DNA of 33,497 nt from assembly GCA_002780705.1 (NCBI GenBank), contig PEUP01000024.1:1640-35136 (forward strand). The letters are read 5' to 3'. This DNA is from Elusimicrobia bacterium CG03_land_8_20_14_0_80_50_18. Lineage in GTDB: Bacteria; CG03. The notes beneath the pieces were generated by a model. The model saw only the letters and a list, made by a program, of their open reading frames with translations, searched no databases and was not told where the DNA came from. Positions 12,404-21,297 of the stretch are shown here, piece after piece. Within the stretch, counting starts at the first letter, position 1. Each line of letters starts with the position of its first letter. The translations under genes and the position numbers were made by a program.

Positions 12404-14532
12404 GCGAATTATATGTCAGCACCTCCATGGGCGAATATGCCCTGGCCGCCGTGATGGGAAGCCGGAGAAGTTTTCACCACACGGCTTTAGGCATGCGCGA
12501 TCTGGACGGATTTTTTGAGTGTTTTGAAAAAGTGAAAGAGGATTTCCCGGTGCAGACATTGAGGAAAATATTCGTTGATATCGGACCGGGCTCCTTTACC
12601 GGCGTCAGGGTCGGAGTCACTTTCGCGCGTGTGCTGGCTCAGCAGCTCAGGATTCCGCTGGCGGCCATGAGGTCGCTTGATATCATTTCGGCCGGCTCTG
12701 CGGCCCGGGATAAAAGGGTGTGCGCCATGCTGGATACGGGTAACGGCTTTGTCTACGGCGCGGTTTATCCCCCCGGAGCCGCAGACGGCAAACCGGATAT
12801 TTACGCCGTGGAAATGGAAGAATGGCTTGATTACGCGCTCTCAACCGGCGGCAAAATTTGTTTATGCGGCAGGCTGTCGCCGCGTGATGAGGCGATACTG
12901 AAAAAGAAGAACTTGAAATTTTTAAAACTCAAAGCGCCGGACATACTGGAAAATATGATTCTGCTGTCCGCTTCGGCGGATAATCATGCGTCAGCGTCAA
13001 ACATCGCCGCGTCGCCGCCGCCCTCGGAAATAGTGCCGCTCTATATAAGCCGGAAAGAGGCGCTCGCGAAATGGCAGGAAAAATTGGAGGATGAAATGGT
13101 CAAAATATCCCAGCTTGTGGCAAAAAAAGAAGGGGTCAGGGACGATATCAAAAACCTTGAAAAGTTAAGAAGGGAGAAGGAAGCTGAGATAGAAGACATC
13201 GCGCAGTTGTCGGAAAAAGCTCTGGCTATACGCAGAGAATTGGCGTCGTCCATGGATGAGCTATCCATACTCAACGCGAAGAGAACGGCATATAACGAAT
13301 CCATCGCGGCGAAAGAGAAAAAAATAGAAGAATACGATAAAAAATTGGATGACCTGAAAAACAGCCTGCGGGATTGTGAAAGGGAACTGTCGTCACGGCA
13401 GGCGAAATATGAGAAGATTAAAAAACTTCCTCCCGAGATACCGAGGGAGGTGGAGCTCTATATTCAGCAGCGTGACGAGCTCAAGCAGGAAGTGGAGAAT
13501 CTGCAGAAAGAGAAAAATAATTACAGCCGCCAGATAGAAAAACTGGCCACTTCCCGCTTTGAAGAGGTGTTTGAGAGGATAAAGAAAGAAGAAGAGATGC
13601 TGGAAGAGCTTTCCGGCAAGCGCCGAAGCAAAGAGGAAGAAATCAGAGCCCTGGAAGAAGAAATAAAAGAAATGAGGCGGAAACATATTGCCGCGGAAGA
13701 GCAGAGGGATAAAGAAGCGGCCGAAGCATCGGTGCGTCCTGCCGCTCCGGAGGAGCCGGCTGAGATTGTGTCTGAAAGCGAAATTCCGTCCGAATCCATT
13801 CCGGAGACAGAATCAGAGCCCGAGCCGGAGCCGGCTCCCGAAGACGGCGCGCCCGAGGGCCTTGTATCAGCAGCTGAAATCCAGCCGCTTGCCCCGGAGG
13901 AAGCGCCAAAGGGGAATGAAGAGATTGAAGCGGAGACTGAGGACAAGGAAGAAGAATCTGCCCCTGCCGCGGGTGAAAGCGCCGCTAATGAAGCGTCAGG
14001 AGAGGATGAGTTCAGGGAGGTGCATAAGAAGCTGCCGGCGGAGCCTCTGAAAAAAATGAATGTTGAGAACCTTGAATATATGGTCAGGCCCTTCGGCATA
14101 AAAGACCTGCCCGAAGTCATGTCTATAGAGGAAGCTTCTTTTGAAAGGCCATGGCGCCGTCAGATGTTCAAGGAGGAGCTGTCCATACCCGTCTCAAAAC
14201 TTTATACGATTTCCGGCCGCTGGGAGCGCCGTGACAAGATGGCCCTTATGGCATACGCGGTGTTCTGGATAGTGTCGGAGAAAGCGCACATAATAAATTT
14301 TGCCGTAGCGCCGGGCCAGCGGCGTAAAGGCATAGGAAGTTGTCTGCTTTACGAAATCTTAAAAAAAGCGGCGCTTCAGGGATGCAAGTCGGCCTATCTG
14401 GAAGTGCGCGTCTCGTCGCAGGCCGCGCACGGGATGCTTGAGAAAGCCGGTTTTGTCAAAACGGCAGAACGGAAGGATTATTTCGGTTATCCGAAAGAGG
14501 ACGCTTTTATTTACGAGCGAAAACTGCAATAA
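12400..14532 (+). CDS. TsaB-coiled coil-RimI fusion protein
   Basis: A 710-residue multidomain protein. Residues 1-224 are TsaB, the TsaD partner in t6A synthesis, with DIGPGSFTGVRVG (60-72) and the typical C-terminal VPLYISRKEAL (212-222). Residues about 225-442 are an almost continuous charged coiled coil rich in K, E, L and R. Residues about 443-550 are an acidic, proline- and alanine-rich linker with EPEPEPAPE runs. Residues 559-710 are a RimI-type GNAT acetyltransferase, with the acetyl-CoA loop QRRKGIGS (640-647) and SSQAAHGMLEKAGF; RimI acetylates the N-terminus of ribosomal protein bS18. TsaB/RimI adjacency and fusions are known; the spacer of about 330 residues is the unusual part. 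An in-frame GGAGG plus ATG at 13086-13098 could start a separate coiled coil-RimI product. Confidence 0.9.
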   Translation: MSELYVSTSMGEYALAAVMGSRRSFHHTALGMRDLDGFFECFEKVKEDFPVQTLRKIFVDIGPGSFTGVRVGVTFARVLAQQLRIPLAAMRSLDIISAGSAARDKRVCAMLDTGNGFVYGAVYPPGAADGKPDIYAVEMEEWLDYALSTGGKICLCGRLSPRDEAILKKKNLKFLKLKAPDILENMILLSASADNHASASNIAASPPPSEIVPLYISRKEALAKWQEKLEDEMVKISQLVAKKEGVRDDIKNLEKLRREKEAEIEDIAQLSEKALAIRRELASSMDELSILNAKRTAYNESIAAKEKKIEEYDKKLDDLKNSLRDCERELSSRQAKYEKIKKLPPEIPREVELYIQQRDELKQEVENLQKEKNNYSRQIEKLATSRFEEVFERIKKEEEMLEELSGKRRSKEEEIRALEEEIKEMRRKHIAAEEQRDKEAAEASVRPAAPEEPAEIVSESEIPSESIPETESEPEPEPAPEDGAPEGLVSAAEIQPLAPEEAPKGNEEIEAETEDKEEESAPAAGESAANEASGEDEFREVHKKLPAEPLKKMNVENLEYMVRPFGIKDLPEVMSIEEASFERPWRRQMFKEELSIPVSKLYTISGRWERRDKMALMAYAVFWIVSEKAHIINFAVAPGQRRKGIGSCLLYEILKKAALQGCKSAYLEVRVSSQAAHGMLEKAGFVKTAERKDYFGYPKEDAFIYERKLQ

Positions 14533-14553
14533 TTGAGAAATTTGGAGGTTAAA

Positions 14554-15423
14554 ATGAAAAAATTGAAACTCGGGATACCTAAAGGTTCTCTGGAAAATTC
14601 AACGATAGAGCTCTTTGCCAAAGCCGGATTCAATATTTCCGCTAAAACCAGATCATACAGCCCCGCCTGCGATGACGATGAGATAGAGGTGCTGCTGATC
14701 CGGCCGCAGGAAATGGCAAAGTATATTACTGACGGCATAGTGGATTGCGGCCTCGCGGGCTACGACTGGATAGTGGAGTCGGGGCTCAAGGTCAAAGAGC
14801 TCTGTGAACTCAATTACTCCAAAAGTTCATTCGGCCCGGCGAAATGGGTCATAGCTGTCCGGAATGATTCAAAAATCAAGAAAGTGTCGCAGCTTGCCGG
14901 AAAACGGATTTCCACCGAGCTCATGAGCGTTCTTAAGAAATGGCTTGCCGGAAAAGGCGTGAAGGCGAAGATAGATTTTTCATGGGGCGCCACCGAGACA
15001 AAGGCGGGAACGCTGGCCGACGCCATATGTGAGCTCACTGAAACGGGCGAGTCCATCCGGAGAAACAACCTGCGTATCATAGACGAGGTTATGGTATCCA
15101 CCACGAGATTCATCTCGTCGCCCGCCGCGTGCAGTGATACCTGGAAAAAATCCAAGATGGAAGATATAGCCATGCTTCTTAAAGGCGCCCTGAAGGCGGA
15201 AGGGCTGGTGGGCCTGAAAATGAATGTAGCCGCAGATCGTGTGAGTAAAATAGAGCAGATACTCAAGAAATACAGCAACCCCACAATATCATCTCTGGCT
15301 TTCGGAGGCATGGCCATGGAGGTTGTTTTAATGGAAATGACCGCCAGAAACATCATCCCGCTTCTCAAAAAAGCCGGCGCCGCGGATATCATAGAATACC
15401 CTCTGACAAAAGTTATACGATGA
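14554..15423 (+). CDS. hisG: ATP phosphoribosyltransferase, long form
   Basis: Catalyses the first step of histidine biosynthesis, joining ATP and PRPP. About 289 residues, so it is the long form with a C-terminal regulatory domain (about 215-289, LVGLKMNVAADRV onward), which works without HisZ and is usually feedback-inhibited by histidine. Seen: LGIPKGSLE near the N-terminus, GLAGYDWIVE, and a late PRPP-binding segment ETGESIRRNNLRIIDEV. The ATG at 14554 has GGAGGT five bases upstream; the TTG at 14533 has none. It overlaps gltX by 4 bp (ATGA). No other his gene is in the window. Confidence 0.94.
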   Translation: MKKLKLGIPKGSLENSTIELFAKAGFNISAKTRSYSPACDDDEIEVLLIRPQEMAKYITDGIVDCGLAGYDWIVESGLKVKELCELNYSKSSFGPAKWVIAVRNDSKIKKVSQLAGKRISTELMSVLKKWLAGKGVKAKIDFSWGATETKAGTLADAICELTETGESIRRNNLRIIDEVMVSTTRFISSPAACSDTWKKSKMEDIAMLLKGALKAEGLVGLKMNVAADRVSKIEQILKKYSNPTISSLAFGGMAMEVVLMEMTARNIIPLLKKAGAADIIEYPLTKVIR

Positions 15424-16907
15424 ATGAAATCAGAGTGCGTTTTGCCCCGTCCCCGACGGGCTATTTTCACATAGGCAGCGCCCGCACGGCGCTGTATAAC
15501 TGGCTATATGCCCGCGGCCGTGGCGGTCAATTTATTCTCAGGATAGAAGACACTGACGAGGCGCGATCCACAGTGCCGGCGGTCAGGTCAATAATCAACG
15601 GGCTGAAGTTCATGGGTATCAAATGGGATGAGGGACCGCTAATTATAAAAAATGAAAGGGGTGAAGACGAGATGACATCGGTCGGTTCATACGGCCCGTA
15701 TTTTCAGGCGCAGAGAAGGAATTTTTATACTCAGGCCGCGGACAGTCTCCTGGACTCTAAAAGGGCGTACCGCTGTTTCTGTTCCCAGGAAGAATTAGCC
15801 GCGGAGAGGCAGGCGCAGCTGCGGTCAAAAACAAGGGTGGGATATTCAGGCAAATGCAGGGATCTCAGCCACGCTCAGATCAGCAGTCTGCTGGCCGCGG
15901 GCCGGGAGCCCGTGATAAGGTTCCGGGTGGACGAAGGCCGCACTGTGATTTTTCAGGACGGTATAAGAGGCGATATCAGCGTGCAGTCGGATGAGATAGC
16001 TGATTTTGTTATTATGCGTGCCGGCGGGTTACCGATATATAATTTTGCCTGTGTTGTTGACGACCATCTGATGAAGATAAGCGATGTCATAAGGGGGGAA
16101 GATCATATTTCAAACACGCCCAAACAGATTATGTTATATCAGGCTCTCGGCTGGGATGCGCCCCGGTTCGCTCATCTGACGATGATACTTGATGTTGACG
16201 GCTCAAGGCTCTCTAAAAGGACCGGCGCCCGGTCGCTGCTGGAATACGCGTCCGACGGTTTTATCAGGGAGGCGGTTGTGAATTATCTCGCGCTTCTGGG
16301 CTGGGCCACAAAGGACAGCCGGAATATTTTTTCACCGGATGAGCTTGAAAGGGAGTTTTCTCTCTCAAGATGCGGGCAGTCCGCCGCGGTGTTTGATAAT
16401 GATAAACTTCTGTGGCTCAACGCGCAGCACATAAAAAATCTTTCGGGCGATGATATCAGGCGGCGCGCGGCTGAGCTTCTTAAAGAGGCGGGAATGGACA
16501 AATATCCCTCTGAGAGGCTCGTGGAAGCGATTGAAATGGAAAAAGAAAAGCTCAAGAAACTCAGCGAGATACCTGACAAGATCGGGTTTCTTTTTGAGAG
16601 TGATTTTGAAGATGACGCTGATGTGAAGATTAGCGCCGGCGAAAGCGCGGCTCTGGTAGAGCGTCTCGCCAAAGCTCTGGAGCGGGCTGAGCCTTTCAGC
16701 GCGGAAAAGATAGAAGAAGAGGTCAGAGCCTTTGCCAAGGCGGAAAACATCAAGACAAAAGAGATTTTTCATCCATTGAGATGGGCGCTTTCCGGAAGGT
16801 CAAAGGGGCCTTCTCTCTTTCATATGTGCGCTTTTCTCGGTAAAGAAGAATCGCTTAAAAGAATAAGCAAATATGCGCGCCGCTACGGCGGCGCCGGAGG
16901 TGAATAA
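15420..16907 (+). CDS. gltX: Glutamyl-tRNA synthetase
   Basis: A class I synthetase that attaches glutamate to tRNA-Glu, 495 residues. The N-terminus RFAPSPTGYFHIGSARTALYN holds the HIGH-equivalent FHIG (16-19) within the family signature. SRLSKRTGAR is the KMSKS equivalent. RCFC and a later YSGKCRDL suggest a partial zinc site in the acceptor-binding region. WDEGPL is followed by an insertion (NERGEDEMTSV) slightly longer than usual. Whether it is discriminating or also charges tRNA-Gln cannot be told here, and gatCAB genes are not in view. It is coupled to hisG (ATGA) and to the next gene (TAATG). Confidence 0.97.
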   Translation: MNEIRVRFAPSPTGYFHIGSARTALYNWLYARGRGGQFILRIEDTDEARSTVPAVRSIINGLKFMGIKWDEGPLIIKNERGEDEMTSVGSYGPYFQAQRRNFYTQAADSLLDSKRAYRCFCSQEELAAERQAQLRSKTRVGYSGKCRDLSHAQISSLLAAGREPVIRFRVDEGRTVIFQDGIRGDISVQSDEIADFVIMRAGGLPIYNFACVVDDHLMKISDVIRGEDHISNTPKQIMLYQALGWDAPRFAHLTMILDVDGSRLSKRTGARSLLEYASDGFIREAVVNYLALLGWATKDSRNIFSPDELEREFSLSRCGQSAAVFDNDKLLWLNAQHIKNLSGDDIRRRAAELLKEAGMDKYPSERLVEAIEMEKEKLKKLSEIPDKIGFLFESDFEDDADVKISAGESAALVERLAKALERAEPFSAEKIEEEVRAFAKAENIKTKEIFHPLRWALSGRSKGPSLFHMCAFLGKEESLKRISKYARRYGGAGGE

Positions 16908-17260
16908 TGGATTCAGAATTTTTTGCGTTGGTTCTAATGTTTCAGCAGTCCGCAATGCTGCATCTGGGGAAAATGTCCAATCCTTCCACGGGTAAAACGG
17001 AAAGGAACCTGGTGCAGGCCAAAATGTCAGTGGATATACTGGAAATGCTCAGCAAGAAAACAAAGGGAAATCTGGACAAAGATGAGGAAAAATTTCTCGC
17101 CAATGTTCTTGCCGATGCTCAGCTCAATTACGCGTCTGAGGCGTTAAAGCCCGGCGACCCGCCCGAATCAAAAAAAGCACCGGATGTGAAGTCCGAAGCG
17201 GAGGAAGACGGCAAAGCGCCGGCGGAAGATACCGGCGGGGACGCTCCCGGACAAAAATAA
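16907..17260 (+). CDS. DUF1844 family protein
   Basis: A 117-residue protein of the DUF1844 family, function unknown. The family core fills residues about 4-80: FFALVLMFQQSAMLHLGK, NPSTGKTERNLVQAK, VDILEMLSKKTKGNL and a closing 'LADAQLNYASE'. The last 35 residues are low-complexity and acidic/proline-rich (PGDPPESKKAPD onward), probably disordered. The start overlaps the gltX stop by one base (TAATG), with GGAGG (16896-16900) upstream. It is the last gene of the thiL-gltX operon. In other bacteria the family is also found near translation or nucleotide genes, which does not define its role. Confidence 0.88.
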   Translation: MDSEFFALVLMFQQSAMLHLGKMSNPSTGKTERNLVQAKMSVDILEMLSKKTKGNLDKDEEKFLANVLADAQLNYASEALKPGDPPESKKAPDVKSEAEEDGKAPAEDTGGDAPGQK

Positions 17261-17284
17261 TCGGCGCCGGGCATTATTTTTTTT
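17255..17284 (+). terminator. Probable terminator between convergent operons
   Basis: AAATAAT (17255-17261) pairs with ATTATTT (17273-17279) around a GC-rich loop containing CGGCGCCG, followed by T residues to 17284. It overlaps the stop codon of the converging radical SAM gene, so it serves the plus strand best. Confidence 0.5.
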
Positions 17285-18692
17285 GCAATCTGAAAAAAAC
17301 GCCGAGCCCTTCAATCATCATCCTGATATCGTCCAGCGAATGTATGCTCCTTAGTTTTCTCAGTAAATATTTGGGTCTGAGATAAAATTCTTTAAAAGCT
17401 CTTTTCTGCCAAGCTATGAGTTCATCCTGCGTTATGTTGTTTTGTACGAGTATGGGGTTGGATTTTGTCAGCGGCGCGAAATCTTCCCAGCTCAGATTAC
17501 CTGCCAGGCATCCTGATTTCAGGGCTTCGGTGTAGAGATCTGTCCCGGGGAAAGGGGTGGTCAGAAAAAAAGTCGCGTTATCAAGATCCAGCTCTTTGGC
17601 GTAATCAATAGTCTGGCGAATGGTTTCATGCGTTTCGCCTATGTTGCCCAGCATAAAGCTCGCGTGCACGCTTAGTCCCGCGTCCGAGGCTGCTTTGACG
17701 GCCTTTCTGCCCATATCCACCGTGGTATTTTTCCGCATTATATCAAGTATTTTCTGCGATCCCGACTCCAGTCCGAAAGAAATCTTACGGCAGCCGGCCT
17801 TTTTCATTTCTTCAAGCATTTCTTTGTCAATGATGTTTATCCGGCCGAAACATATCCACGCGATATCAAGCTTGCGCTCCGTTATCGTCCGGCATATATC
17901 TATGACCCGTTTTTTATTCAGAGTAAAAGTGTCGTCGTAAAAATTGAATTCGCGTATCCCGTATTTTTTCACACATTCTTCAATTTCATCCACAACCGTT
18001 TTCACGCCGCGGTAGCGGACGCGCCGGCGCCATATCAGTTTTGAGATGCAGTGCATGCAGTCATAAGGACAGCCTCTTGAAGTCAGGATTGAGGTTGACT
18101 TGAAATTGCTCACCTTTTTCGTGGGAGCCTGGTAGTATGAGTCAAGATTAAACAAATCTCTTGCGGGGAAGGGTATGCTGTCTATGTCTTCAATTAATTC
18201 GCGTTCTCCTGTGAGAATTACTTTATCATTTTTTTTATAAGCAATACCTTTAATCCGTCCGTAATCGTCACAACCGCCGGCAATCATAGCCGCCAGCTCA
18301 TAAAAAGTCAGTTCTCCCTCGCCGCGTACGGCAAAGTCAATAAAGCCGGTGTTAATCGCTTCTTCGGGGAAGGCGCTGGGGTGCGGCCCGCCGGCAATCA
18401 CAAAAATGCCGGGGTTGATATTTTTTATAATTTTGGCTATAGCGGCGACATGATTGAAAACAGGGGTGGGTGTGCTGATCCCCACGATGTCAGGTTGATA
18501 ATCAACTATGCCCCGTCTAATGTCGGAATAATCCATTTCGTGTGTTTCGGCATCCATGACCTTGATGCCGCAGTCCAGGTATTTCCGGAGATACCCCGCG
18601 AGATAGGCCAGATTAAGAGGAATGGCATGTCCGCCGGAATTTTTTATTCCGCTGAATTGAATGTAAGGCGGGTTTATCAGCAGTATCTTCAT
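17274..18692 (-). CDS. B12-binding-domain radical SAM protein
   Basis: A 472-residue radical S-adenosylmethionine enzyme with an N-terminal cobalamin-binding-like domain (about 1-140; LLINPPY, DIVGISTPTPVF, VIAGGPHPSAFPEE, VRGEGE). The cluster motif SRGCPYDCMHC gives cysteines 208, 212 and 215. Downstream, FNFYDDTF, ISFGLESGSQ and TPFPGTDLY are typical of the BchE/HpnP-like group that methylates or rearranges lipids, hopanoids, tetrapyrroles or natural products. The substrate is unknown. It is divergent from a GT-C glycosyltransferase and methyltransferase, so a role in envelope lipid or glycan modification is plausible but unproven. The ATG has AAGGA close upstream and overlaps a possible 11-codon leader frame. 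Confidence 0.9.
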   Translation of the reverse strand: MKILLINPPYIQFSGIKNSGGHAIPLNLAYLAGYLRKYLDCGIKVMDAETHEMDYSDIRRGIVDYQPDIVGISTPTPVFNHVAAIAKIIKNINPGIFVIAGGPHPSAFPEEAINTGFIDFAVRGEGELTFYELAAMIAGGCDDYGRIKGIAYKKNDKVILTGERELIEDIDSIPFPARDLFNLDSYYQAPTKKVSNFKSTSILTSRGCPYDCMHCISKLIWRRRVRYRGVKTVVDEIEECVKKYGIREFNFYDDTFTLNKKRVIDICRTITERKLDIAWICFGRINIIDKEMLEEMKKAGCRKISFGLESGSQKILDIMRKNTTVDMGRKAVKAASDAGLSVHASFMLGNIGETHETIRQTIDYAKELDLDNATFFLTTPFPGTDLYTEALKSGCLAGNLSWEDFAPLTKSNPILVQNNITQDELIAWQKRAFKEFYLRPKYLLRKLRSIHSLDDIRMMIEGLGVFFRLQKK

Positions 18693-18724
18693 GCTTCCTT
18701 GGCGGCAACTGACTTTAAAACCAC
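18689..18724 (-). CDS. Possible 11-codon leader peptide coupled to the radical SAM gene
   Basis: AGGAGG lies five bases before a GTG at 18724-18722, which opens the frame MVLKSVAAKEA and stops as TGA overlapping the radical SAM ATG (ATGA, 18692-18689). Its spacing is better than that of the AAGGA directly before the main ATG. It could serve as a translational coupling device or be chance. No codon bias typical of attenuator leaders is seen. Confidence 0.3.
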   Translation of the reverse strand: MVLKSVAAKEA

Positions 18725-18834
18725 ACTATCCTCCTAAGTGTACGCAACAAATAACCGGAGCGGCCGGGCTCGTTGGATTATGATATTATAAACAGGCGCA
18801 TGTATCAAGGATAGTTAGCCGTTCCCGCGGAGAT

Positions 18835-21294
18835 ATGACCCGCCTATTTTCAAGCATTGGCGAATTTGTTATATTAATCCCGTTAATGAAAAAAAATAAT
18901 TCTCACAGTCAATCAGCAGATATCCTGCGCGTTTCCGCAATTTTGTTTATGCCGTTATCACTGGCGTGGCTGGCCCTGGTGTCTTTTAAATTCTATCAGT
19001 ATCATCCCGTCTCCCTTACCTTGAGCTATTTGTTCCGCCTGCAGGGTGAATTCAGTTTGCCCGTTTTTCTCAGTCTGATCCCCGGTTATATCGCGGCAAT
19101 CGCGGCCGCGGCGGCTGTAACGCTCGCGGCTTTTTTCACAGGCACTTCTTTTTTCTCTCTGGTTAAAATGAAATTTAACGATAAATATGAGAATATGCTG
19201 TTCTCTTCGGCCGCGGGATTCGGGATAATAGCGTATATGACGCTTCTGATAGGTTATTTGGGCGCTTTGTACCGCGTGTTTTTCTACATTATCTTCACCG
19301 CTTTTTCGCTTGCCGCCATTGTCAAGATCAGGTCACTGAACCGGGCCTGGCCGCCGCCAGGCCGTTCTTCAAAAATTACGATGCTTGAAAAAATAATGAT
19401 CGCCATGCTGTTTATGCTTGCCCTTTTCAATCTGATGATGAGTTTTACGCCGGAAATGTTTTACGACTCGCTCAATTATCATGTCGGCGCGCCCAATTAT
19501 TTCATTCAGAATCACAAAGTTATGCCGTTGCCCTATAAAATACTTTCCAATTTTCCACTCACGGTTTCAATGATTTTTACGGCCGGCATGTTATTGAAAG
19601 ACGTTATGGCGCCGAAACTGCTCAATTTCATGTTCGGCATTTTAATCGCGCTTGGGATAATTCATTTCTCGCTTCGCCGCTTCGGCAACCGTTTAACGGG
19701 CATTATCGGCGCTGTGGTTTTCTATTTTACGCCCACGATTATGTTCCGTTCCTGGCTCGCCTCAAATGACATAGGATTGACCCTTTTTATCTTTTTCAGC
19801 CTCTACGCGCTTATTAATTACACGGAAGAGACAAAGAGGAATTTCCAATGGCTGTTAACCGCCGCGGTTCTTTCCGGCTTCGCGCTCGGGTCTAAATACA
19901 CCGCGGTTTTCTTTATCGCGCCGCTGGCGCTTGTTTTAGTGATTCATGGATTTTTTATGAAACAGGCATTGAAAAAAATTTTCAAATCCGCGGCCATCTT
20001 CGGTTTTGCAACGCTTGCGGTGGCGTCTCCGTGGTTTATAAGGAACTATATTAATTCGGGAAATCCCGTGCACCCTCTCATGACTGATTTTTTTGACATT
20101 AAATATCCTTATGATGTAAGCGCCAGTACGGAATTTGATTATCACAATCCACTCACGCAGATATCAAAAATAACAAGCCTGTTCACACTGCCGTGGAATA
20201 TGAGCATAAAAGGCGGCGGCCGCGGGACAAGATATTCTTCTCCTGATTATTATATGTCAGGGGTGATTTTTCTTGTTTTCCTTCCGCTGCTGTTCTTTTT
20301 CAGACTGAAAAACAATGCGCTTATTATTCACCTGCTGGTTTTTTTCCTGTGTTCATACGCGCTATGGGCAATCGCCCCGAACACGAAGTTTAAATATTTC
20401 AGTCCGGCGATTCCCGGTGCCGCCCTTCTGGCCGGTTATGTTGTGTGCGCGGCAACGCGTGAAAATCAACTGCTGAAAAATATATTCGGATTTTCAGTTA
20501 TTATTCTGGCAATGAGTAATTTTCTTTTCATGGCCCCGCTGGCTGTCTACACCTATCAGCCCCTGTCGCTGCTTACCGGAGCCGTTTCGCGGGACCAGTA
20601 TCTTTCCGAGTCCCGACCGGGCTATCCCTATCCGTCGTATAAGGTTTATCAGTATGCGAATCGAACTCTCCCAGAAGACGATGTGAAGATACTGATCTTC
20701 GGTGACGCGAAATGCCTGTACATCAAAAGGCCTTTTGTGGCCTTTTCCGTAGAAGGGTTGAACCCGCTTATAGAGTATCTCAGGAACGGCGCGGATGCGG
20801 ATGATGTCTATAATAATCTTATTCTCGACGAATTTACCCATCTCATAGTGAATGTGCCGGAGGGCATCAGAACCGCCGGTTACGGCAATTTTTATTTCAA
20901 CGGGGAGGATATCCTTAAGCTTCGCGCTTTCTGGAAAAAATACATTACCGAACTCTACCAATACAAAGGCGTTTATCTTTACAAAGTGGATGAAGTGAAG
21001 AAACGGGTTGCGGCGCCTTATAATTCCGTTGAGGGCGCGTTCAGGACTTACCGCCTGAATCAAATTATAGGAAGTCTCAAGAATAGCAAGTGGGAGGGCG
21101 CTCTTACGGGTCTTGCCGAACTTCTTGACAGGAATATAGCCGATCACTGGATTTTTTATCTCACAGCGGTGTGTCATCATAACCTGCAAAATTATCCTGA
21201 GGCGCTGAAGTACGCCAATATGGCCTATAAAGCCGAGCCGCAGGATGAGTACAGAGAACTGCTGAAAGCAATTAGAAAGGCGCAGGCCGGGTGA
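18835..21294 (+). CDS. Multi-spanning GT-C-type glycosyltransferase with C-terminal TPR-like region
   Basis: An 819-residue integral membrane protein with about a dozen hydrophobic segments up to residue ~580. The first large loop has FTPEMFYDSLNYH (204-216), whose aspartate D211 matches the catalytic acidic residue of GT-C (GT39/PMT-like) enzymes that use polyprenyl-phosphate sugars. GSKYTAVFFI and SPWFIRNYINSGNPV are also typical of this group. After the membrane part comes a soluble, presumably periplasmic, domain; the last ~85 residues (GALTGLAELLDRN, YPEALKYANMAYKAEP) look like TPR helices. The ATG at 18835 has GGAG close upstream; the ATG at 18886 is an alternative. Acceptor and sugar are unknown. 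A methyltransferase gene starts 3 bp after it. Confidence 0.82.
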   Translation: MTRLFSSIGEFVILIPLMKKNNSHSQSADILRVSAILFMPLSLAWLALVSFKFYQYHPVSLTLSYLFRLQGEFSLPVFLSLIPGYIAAIAAAAAVTLAAFFTGTSFFSLVKMKFNDKYENMLFSSAAGFGIIAYMTLLIGYLGALYRVFFYIIFTAFSLAAIVKIRSLNRAWPPPGRSSKITMLEKIMIAMLFMLALFNLMMSFTPEMFYDSLNYHVGAPNYFIQNHKVMPLPYKILSNFPLTVSMIFTAGMLLKDVMAPKLLNFMFGILIALGIIHFSLRRFGNRLTGIIGAVVFYFTPTIMFRSWLASNDIGLTLFIFFSLYALINYTEETKRNFQWLLTAAVLSGFALGSKYTAVFFIAPLALVLVIHGFFMKQALKKIFKSAAIFGFATLAVASPWFIRNYINSGNPVHPLMTDFFDIKYPYDVSASTEFDYHNPLTQISKITSLFTLPWNMSIKGGGRGTRYSSPDYYMSGVIFLVFLPLLFFFRLKNNALIIHLLVFFLCSYALWAIAPNTKFKYFSPAIPGAALLAGYVVCAATRENQLLKNIFGFSVIILAMSNFLFMAPLAVYTYQPLSLLTGAVSRDQYLSESRPGYPYPSYKVYQYANRTLPEDDVKILIFGDAKCLYIKRPFVAFSVEGLNPLIEYLRNGADADDVYNNLILDEFTHLIVNVPEGIRTAGYGNFYFNGEDILKLRAFWKKYITELYQYKGVYLYKVDEVKKRVAAPYNSVEGAFRTYRLNQIIGSLKNSKWEGALTGLAELLDRNIADHWIFYLTAVCHHNLQNYPEALKYANMAYKAEPQDEYRELLKAIRKAQAG

Positions 21295-21297
21295 AGA

